64,000 nucleotides of DNA from Ophiosphaerella korrae (lineage: Eukaryota > Ascomycota > Dothideomycetes > Pleosporales > Phaeosphaeriaceae), in contig JALNQF010000020.1 in NCBI GenBank assembly GCA_028456385.1, forward strand, positions 186,001 to 250,000, in the 5' to 3' direction. Made by a program: the position numbers and the translations under genes. Positions within the stretch are counted from its first letter, which is position 1. Every line of letters begins with the position of its first letter. This document shows, piece after piece, positions 57,939 through 64,000 of the stretch. A model generated the notes under the pieces. The model was not told where the DNA came from. It saw nothing but the letters and a program-made list of their open reading frames with translations, and did not search any database.

Positions 57939-59985
57939 ATGGCCCCTTCAGGGTGGCAAAGGGGAGGCGCGGGGGCGGCAGCCTATACATGGACCCGCAC
58001 GAGACATGTTTATGGCCTGATTGTTCTTTTTTCCTTCTTCTTTCCGTGCGGCATTGTCGCCAAGGAGTTTTTGGACAAATTTGATCTCTGCAATAAAAAT
58101 CTCCAACCAGTCTTCAATGGGACTAACACTTTCATGGGCATGAACAAGGCGGTGATGCAAGAACGAGGTTACGTTTATACAGACTGGCCAAAGGAGCTAC
58201 CGAGGGACACCAGCTATCCACGCGATGAATACATTACCCTCACATACCCAGGTTCGCTTAGCACTTCTTCCCAGTGAGATATCGCTTACAGGAAACCAGG
58301 ATGTGTTGCGCTCTGTGGTCGAGGCAGCGACAAAGCGCAACTTGCAGAGCCGACGTTTGCGTTGAGTATGATCACCACCTGGATATTCCCTCTCGCAATT
58401 GTGTTGAGTCTACCTTACGATTCACTTCATTTTCACAGGCTCTGTAGAACCGCCACAGCTATTCTCAATTGGTTGGGATCTCCACAGACCGCGCTCACAG
58501 CAACCATCTTCAACTTCCACCAGATCAGGAAAGCTCATCGACGAGCCAAGAATAGCCCTCCAGCCGACTCCGCCACATGGAACGACCTCTATTATGTGAT
58601 ATCCTGTTTAAACCAATTCGACGTGACTTCTCACATTAGCAAAAAAGACATCGAATTCTTCAAGGTTCTTGTCTACGGCCTGTTCAATCCTATCCTATCC
58701 GATCCGCAAAATGCGGCCACGAAATACACGAAACACTTGCTCTCCGTAATCGCGTACCAACTCCGCATGCACCGTCGTCGAGCAGTCATTCCGACAATGG
58801 CCAGCTTAGGGACTTTCCTTATCGCCTTTATCTTCTCCATTGTACTCAGCTTTGCACAAGTAGGCGAACACACGAAGGTTGATATGCTCGTGCTTGGTTT
58901 GCTCTTCACCTGGCTTCCTATGCTGGTGATCTTCACGAACGTCGATCGCACTCCTGTGTCTGCTGATCGCACCGGGTAAGTTCGCGTTGACAGCGTCTAC
59001 TATCATTAATGCTAACGTGGGAAGGGAGCTTCTATCTCGATGGCTTTATAATGTCAATGTCGTCAAGTCCTGGAACGAGAACAGCAGGCCGCGCCGGCCT
59101 TTGCCCTGGTGGATTCCACCATCCACGCACTCGCAGTATCAAACACAAACAAATAACGCATCAGCTGGCGGGGTGCAGTCGCCTAATGCAAACGGACGCG
59201 TCGACAATCCTTTTCAACTAGGGCCTTTCATCGGACAAGGCCGAAAGCTACAGGCCTGTTGTCTGTCTTCCGTGCTCATGGAAGTAGGCGATAGGCTACG
59301 TCTAGGACACAGAGGCAAACCAGAAGAGTATAATACCTCGACCCCGTACAACAATGGCGCTCGGGAGGTTCTTGATCGCTTGTTAGCGCACCCGCCAAGT
59401 TCATGGTACAGCATCGCTTTTATAAGCCTCCTGCTGGTATGGACATCTATCACCATGGCTCTACTCCTTGCATATAACACCCCTACCATCGGGATCGGCT
59501 GCTGGTCGGGGAGTTTTCTGCTATTCGGCGTACTTAGCAGCTTGACTTGGATGTTACAGTTCATCCGGCCCCAGCGGCCAGCGAGTGGTGTTCGGAAAAT
59601 ATGCACATTTTTCAATTTAGTCTCGCTGGGCTGGTTAATCACTGTCGTATTTCTCATGGTAAGCCCTAAATGTCGCGACCGGTAGCTCCTTCTGACTCCA
59701 CACAAGGTTGCCGGTAGTACGAATACCTGTTGGTGCAACTCGCTGCATATGTTCCCAAAATTTGGTGATTATGTCAATCTCGAGTCTACTGGCTTCTATC
59801 GACAGTATTGCGACGTCGTCAAGTTCTGGGCTTTGGCGACGAGCGTCGGCCTTGCCATGCCTACGATTGGTATTCTTATCACTGGGCTCCTTTGGCGTGA
59901 ATGCCAGCATTTATGGAGGGCGCGTGAGCGAGAGTCAAACGAAGCTCTTAGAGACTCGGACATCAATTGGGTATTCCTGACTTGA
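57939..59985 (+). CDS. Multipass membrane protein of unknown function
   Basis: Four exons: 57939-58251, 58300-58975, 59025-59658, 59707-59985 (1902 bases, 633 residues). The first splice gives TYPGCVALCG, a motif I associate with a fungal family of uncharacterised membrane proteins, followed by a Trp/Pro-rich segment (SMITTWIFPLAIVLSLPYDS). Hydrophobic segments are seen near the N-terminus (GLIVLFSFFFPCGIVA), at TWIFPLAIVL, at LGTFLIAFIFSIVLSFAQV, VLGLLFTWLPMLVIF, SIAFISLLLVWTSITMALLL, WSGSFLLFGVLSSLTWML, LVSLGWLITVVFLM and near the C-terminus (PTIGILITGLLW). Long cytosolic-type loops lie between. No transporter or enzyme motif is recognised. Confidence 0.75.
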
Positions 59986-60239
59986 GGTGTTTGCGACGTA
60001 ACCTACCTATGATGGTATAGAGGGGTCGGTTGCATATTTTAGTGTATGAACTCGTAGCGTTGTCCCACTATCTCCTAATGTCTCATGTATATTGCTAGAA
60101 CAAACCAGCATTGGGTTGATTCTGTTTTCTCTTCTTCCTTACACACTATGGAATACTACACAAAAATTTTATATGTAGCTTATTGATCAAACTGCTACAA
60201 TCCCGGGGTCCATGATCGATTGCGAACTACACCCTCACG

Positions 60240-60690
60240 TAATGTCATCCATTGCGTTCCGGCGTAAACTGCGGCGCAGCTCCTCTCACGGCGACGCAGC
60301 AGAGGTGAGGCAGAGGGCAACTCGGCATGTCGCAAGAGTGTTCCCGACCGATGACTACGCAAATCGGGCTGTGTAGAGGGCGTATTTGCCGCATGCGCTA
60401 CGGCTGCTAGGGTATATGCAGGATGGTGATGCCAAGGAGAAGTAAGTCTAAATTGTGTCTGTGGGTTGGGCGATGTCTACAGGTGGACGGCAGAATTGCA
60501 GACGCAGTTCGGTGGCTTGAGGAGTGTCGCCGATTGAGGAAGAGGCTTCAGTGAAGACCACCCAGACGGACTGGCGTTGCAGCACACGCTCGCAGGAGCA
60601 TACCGAGCAGACGGACAGGTGAAGAAGGTGGTGGAGCTGCTGGACTATGAAAAGCGATGGTACTCCGAGAAGACCATCCTTCACGGCTGA
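60240..60690 (+). pseudogene. Relic of an NLR-type TPR repeat array
   Basis: Degenerate text of the C-terminal TPR region of a fungal NACHT/NB-ARC-TPR protein is spread over several frames. One frame gives RVFPTDDYANRAV, a TAG at 60374-60376 where Trp (TGG) fits, then RAYLPHALRLLGYMQDGDAK. Next come WVGRCLQVDGRIADAVRWLE and CRRLRKRLQ. A frame change follows, then EDHPDGLALQHTLAGAYRAD and GQVKKVVELLDYE. The pattern of LRKRLQ-EDHPxRLxSQHxLAxAY is characteristic of these repeats. Both a nonsense codon and frame changes show decay. Nothing of the NTPase domain is seen. Confidence 0.65.
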
Positions 60691-61874
60691 TATCGCAAGA
60701 GATGCTCGCAGCCTGATATACGCAGCTGTTGACCCATTTAGACTCGATACAATTCACTTTCCCTTTGTAGAATTAGATATAGTTAGTTGGGTGTAACCGT
60801 AGTACAGCGTAATAAGCATGTCTTCAAGGATTACAGCCGCTTTGTGTCAACATCTCCCGTGGAAACGAATGCTGTGTCATTAGTCTAATCTTTTCATTAC
60901 ATTAGAAAGCATCATAATACAGCCTTTAGTTCGAGTGAACAGTACTTTAGGCTCCCTTTTCGCGACATGTAGCGGTATGTTCCAGAATCTTATTTGTAAG
61001 CAGGATACAGCTGTAACAGGTATTTCAATGGTATATGATTTTGCTACCGCTATCAGGGAGGACGGCCGACCCGCTCCGGCCATGACCTTGCCGAGTGGCG
61101 CAGGGCTTTTTCGCTATATAAGATGGTCTTTCAGAGTGGGCGTCATTGCCGATGGGCACCAAGTTGGATTCGGCCTGGTCCCGAAACAGGACCCGTTACG
61201 GTAACCTTAACATCAAGGGCCCATATCATGGTCCTGGGCTAGCATGATGGGCATTGAGGAGAAAAGAATTCACATTAATAACGACGGACGTTTTGTGTTG
61301 CCAGATGCTATTTTTACTCTTGTTGACAACTATCTAAACGCTCCACACCTTGGAACCTTCTCTATATTCTCCACAACGCCATCCTTGAACTTTGTTTTGC
61401 CCCACCCTACTATCATAACCAGGAAACGAACAAGCTCGTGCGTAGCCCGTTCGCATATAGTACATAACGACTGAATAAACTCTATGTGAAGTGTGCCTTC
61501 ATGCACGAAGCGCACACACAACTCATATACAAGGCCCTCAGCCACGATAAGGAAAATAGGGCGCCAGTGTCAACTGCAGAACCGACGGTGTCATAGTTGG
61601 CGATATGAGCTCCGATTCAGTGTCAAGAACTCAAAGTCAGACTTCTGAGCTCGTGTTTCACACTGCCTGATAACTAGGATATCCTTGAGGATCGCGAGCA
61701 TGATCTTTATACGCCCTTTGAGTTAGGTGAACTGATATCCATCGAACTTAGGCATGCAGAATACTGCTCTCCGAAAAACCGTTCAGGTCGGAAGCGATCG
61801 TAAACTTCTGATTTACAAGTCTTCGCTGTGTAGGTCGTGTTTAGATAACTCACGTTAGCTTGTTAGTCAACGCC
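60691..61874. other. Intergenic region, nothing recognised
   Basis: About 1.2 kb with short frames only (for example 60935-61204 and 61244-61474, plus strand). Confidence 0.45.
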
Positions 61875-62387
61875 TCAACCAAGTTTCTCAATGACCTCCT
61901 CCAGAAAGCCGCCCCACAGTCCTCTTAGTCCCTGTTCATTTTGCGTTTCGATTCGGTACCCGTAGGCTAAAATGGCACCATAAAAGCTGATGAGTTTGAA
62001 GATGCCCTGGACAGAGCGTGTTGATAGATTCGTAAACTTTTCGTCTGGTCCTAGGATCGTAATGTTTCCATGCCCGGAAGAAGGGTAGGCATAATAGAGT
62101 TTGTGCTCGTGACCGATGATGGTGAGGGCTGTGAAGGAAGGACGTTCGGTTTTGGTGCTGGTGGGCTGAGTTTCATTCGGTTTATGACCAGTCTCTGGGC
62201 TAGGACTAGAATCGGATTTGCTTTGTGACGCTGGCGTGCTAGCGAAAGCTCTTTTTGCTAGCTCCATCTTCTTCCGCAGACTCGCCGCCACCCATATACC
62301 CATTTGCAACTCTGCTTCCTTTAAGTCGCTGTTCTCTGGTTTGACCTCAATTCCTGAAAAGTGGTGTTTATCTCTTCGTTCTTGCAT
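61875..62387 (-). pseudogene. PD-(D/E)XK nuclease-like domain protein, C-terminal fragment
   Basis: The frame reads FSGIEVKPENSDLKEAELQM then GIWVAASLRKKMELAKRAFA, a Ser/Thr linker, FTALTIIGHEHKLYYAYPSS and a final VQGIFKLISFYGAILAYGYR. This is the C-terminal half of a fungal family annotated as PD-(D/E)XK nuclease-like; GIEVK would hold the Glu and Lys of the active-site motif. The N-terminal half with the first catalytic acid is absent: a possible acceptor lies near 62421 but no upstream exon was found. Either a truncated gene or one with a distant first exon. Function unknown. Confidence 0.5.
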
Positions 62388-63638
62388 TCCCTGTTCGTTC
62401 TCCGACTGCTGGCCTGTAATTAGATGATCGTGCCTCGGGGCTAGATTAATTAGATCTTAACACAGACTTCTCATCGTTTGCTGAACAATCTGCGATGACA
62501 CTTGTGCTGTGGAAAGCGATACACTCATTGTTGAGTACCCAAAATAGGGTGTGCATTCGGCCTTGCGACGGCATACTTGTTGGGGGTTAATTACATTATC
62601 TTATGTAATTTACGGAATAAGGACTGCATAGCTAGGTCTGGGCAAGTGGCGCCAAATACAGCTTCAGCATTCTTGCACAGTGACTTAGTCAAATGCGCAG
62701 AAATGTGCCAGTCTGAGCCATGTATGACGGACGGTGGATACGCTAACGGGATGTCCCGCGCCGCCCCACAAGAGCCAGCCGTCCCCTATAGGCCAGCCGT
62801 TTCCCCTCGACCGCTATCTGTACTTGCTTTGGTCGGCCGTCTAGATACTAGTTCTACTAATTGAATGCTGTGCTTCTAAGTTTGTAGATGCGCTTGACTC
62901 GTGTTTTGCGACCGCGATGCCTTCAGTTTCCCCCTAGCACTCGGCTGTCGTCTACGCGACTCTGATCCCCATTTGCCCAAGGATCTGCGTCTGCTCTACG
63001 AACTCGACGGCTTTGGTGGCTAGCTGTAGCTTGCTTAGGATGGCCCGGAGGTTGTTTCGTCCAGAGAGGTTGCCGAATACCCGGTTACCGAGGTCCTTGT
63101 AAGTCCTGCAGCGGAGGCACCTCCCTCCATCATGTCGGCATCTTGGCGGCTAGCTTATTGCTAGTTATACTATGTATTCGGGGAGTTTGGACGATGGCTT
63201 GGGTAATAGCCTCACTAGTGTTCAAGGGCTACATTCCAGCCTCTACAGCCTCCGTCACGTCGGGGCTGGAACATTAGATCTCCAAGTAGATTTTTGTCGC
63301 TATAATTGGTTCTTGGGCCGTATAGATCCCTCTGCTAGAAGATCTTATAATAATAGCTGTTGTGTGGAGCTCTAGTGTGCACGTGGCGGAACCGTGCACG
63401 CAGTCCGCCAAGACGGTAATGTAAATAAGCAACGGCTAGGGTGATCCAGTACTAAATACATCGTAGCTAAGCCAAAAGCAACTACAATATGGCAAGGTGC
63501 CGAGATTGAAATAAATAGTAGCGGTGTGATTATGTAGTAGCAAAAACCAGGTAACCCTTGCAAACCGTTACAATATCTGCCCCCCTCCCACATCACATCC
63601 CCACTCACTATCAACACCCCCCTCAGAGTCTCAACTAA
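62388..63638. other. Gene-poor region with possible repeat remnants
   Basis: About 1.25 kb. On the minus strand at about 62960-63130 a short coding-like text appears (RTYKDLGNRVFGNLSGRNNL, then RAILSKLQLATKAVEFVEQT), without start or extension; it may be a remnant of a mobile element or gene. Nothing else is recognised. Confidence 0.35.
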
Positions 63639-64000
63639 CTAACAAGGAAACGCATGCGCACACTCATTGCCAAATCCACTACCATCGAGCGAGCAAGCGA
63701 AGTGGCCCGTGTAAGAATAAGCAGCATACTTCATACCAATCTTGTTGTAGTCGCCGTCGGGGTTCAGGAGTGAGATGACGACGGTGTAGGGAAGCTGGGA
63801 GGCGATAGATTGGCCTGTGTCCGAGGTAGCGTGGCGTCAGCAAGAAAGGAATCGAAGAAAGGAATTTAGTATGCTAGGGTGGATGGAATAGGGTTGCGGG
63901 TCGCGAGATGGAAGGGGGGGGAGGGAGGGAGGGAGGGAGGGAAGCTTAGAAAATCCGATATTACGCACCTTGGACCGGATCATCCACACCGCCAATCTTC
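63639..64000 (-). CDS. Small secreted-type protein, last two exons (5' part outside window)
   Basis: The right edge cuts the gene. The visible text is KIGGVDDPVQG from 64000 down to 63969, an intron (63968-63815, GTGCGT...ACAG, containing a ggga repeat at about 63915-63941), then QSIASQLPYTVVISLLNPDG and the end FACSLDGSGFGNECAHAFPC with stop at 63641-63639. The spacing of cysteines at the very end suits a small disulfide-stabilised extracellular protein, but the N-terminus and any signal peptide are not visible. No family name is given. Confidence 0.55.
63915..63941. repeat. ggga simple repeat
   Basis: A G-run followed by tandem ggga units lies inside the intron of the right-edge gene. Purine-rich microsatellite. 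Confidence 0.7.

Noticed and set aside
1..64000. tRNA, rRNA or CRISPR features
   Set aside because: No cloverleaf with a GTTCRANNC-type B box in the right context and no regularly spaced repeats were seen on reading; a covariance-model search was not possible.

Overview
The window is nuclear DNA of a filamentous ascomycete (Pezizomycotina; Dothideomycetes is my guess, not proven). The grounds are short GT-AG introns of about 45-70 bases, HET-domain and kinase/TPR genes, Zn(II)2Cys6 regulators, a Ppo-type fatty-acid dioxygenase/P450 fusion, GH17 and DUF2235 proteins, and long gene-poor stretches with decayed genes. No tRNA, rRNA, CRISPR array or bacterial operon was seen. Gene models are my own splice reconstructions; where exon lengths add up to a multiple of three I say so.

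Layout. 1-11 kb: a GH17 glucanase cut by the left edge, a broken short-chain dehydrogenase, a broken Zn(II)2Cys6 fragment, a fucose-lectin-like beta-propeller and a DUF2235 hydrolase. 11-17 kb: a very large linoleate-diol-synthase-like gene with an N-terminal membrane segment and a Ser/Thr/Pro-rich tail of about 400 residues. 17-34 kb: a metabolic block with an intact Zn(II)2Cys6 regulator, two intact P450s, a third P450 carrying two nonsense codons, and a divergent dihydroxy-acid dehydratase (DHAD). No backbone synthase is recognisable here, so this is either the edge of a natural-product cluster or an eroded one; the DHAD copy could be a self-resistance gene. 37-39 kb: an MFS sugar transporter. 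40-47 kb: a decayed membrane-protein gene, a decayed kinase-Sel1-TPR gene and, divergently, an intact HET gene, which together suggest a nonself-recognition neighbourhood. 48-60 kb: ordinary genes (alcohol-oxidase-like GMC enzyme, Mediator subunit Med20, AIM9-like phosphotransferase, small conserved protein, secreted aspartyl-protease-like protein, multipass membrane protein). 60-64 kb: relics of an NLR-type TPR array and of a PD-(D/E)XK-like protein, then the last exons of a small secreted protein cut by the right edge.

Two themes stand out. First, several otherwise readable genes are interrupted by in-frame TAA/TAG codons where Gln or Trp would fit, the pattern left by CpA-to-TpA mutation (RIP-like decay). 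Second, the TF/P450/P450/P450-relic/DHAD block has the composition expected around a metabolite whose target may be branched-chain amino-acid synthesis; this is inference only.
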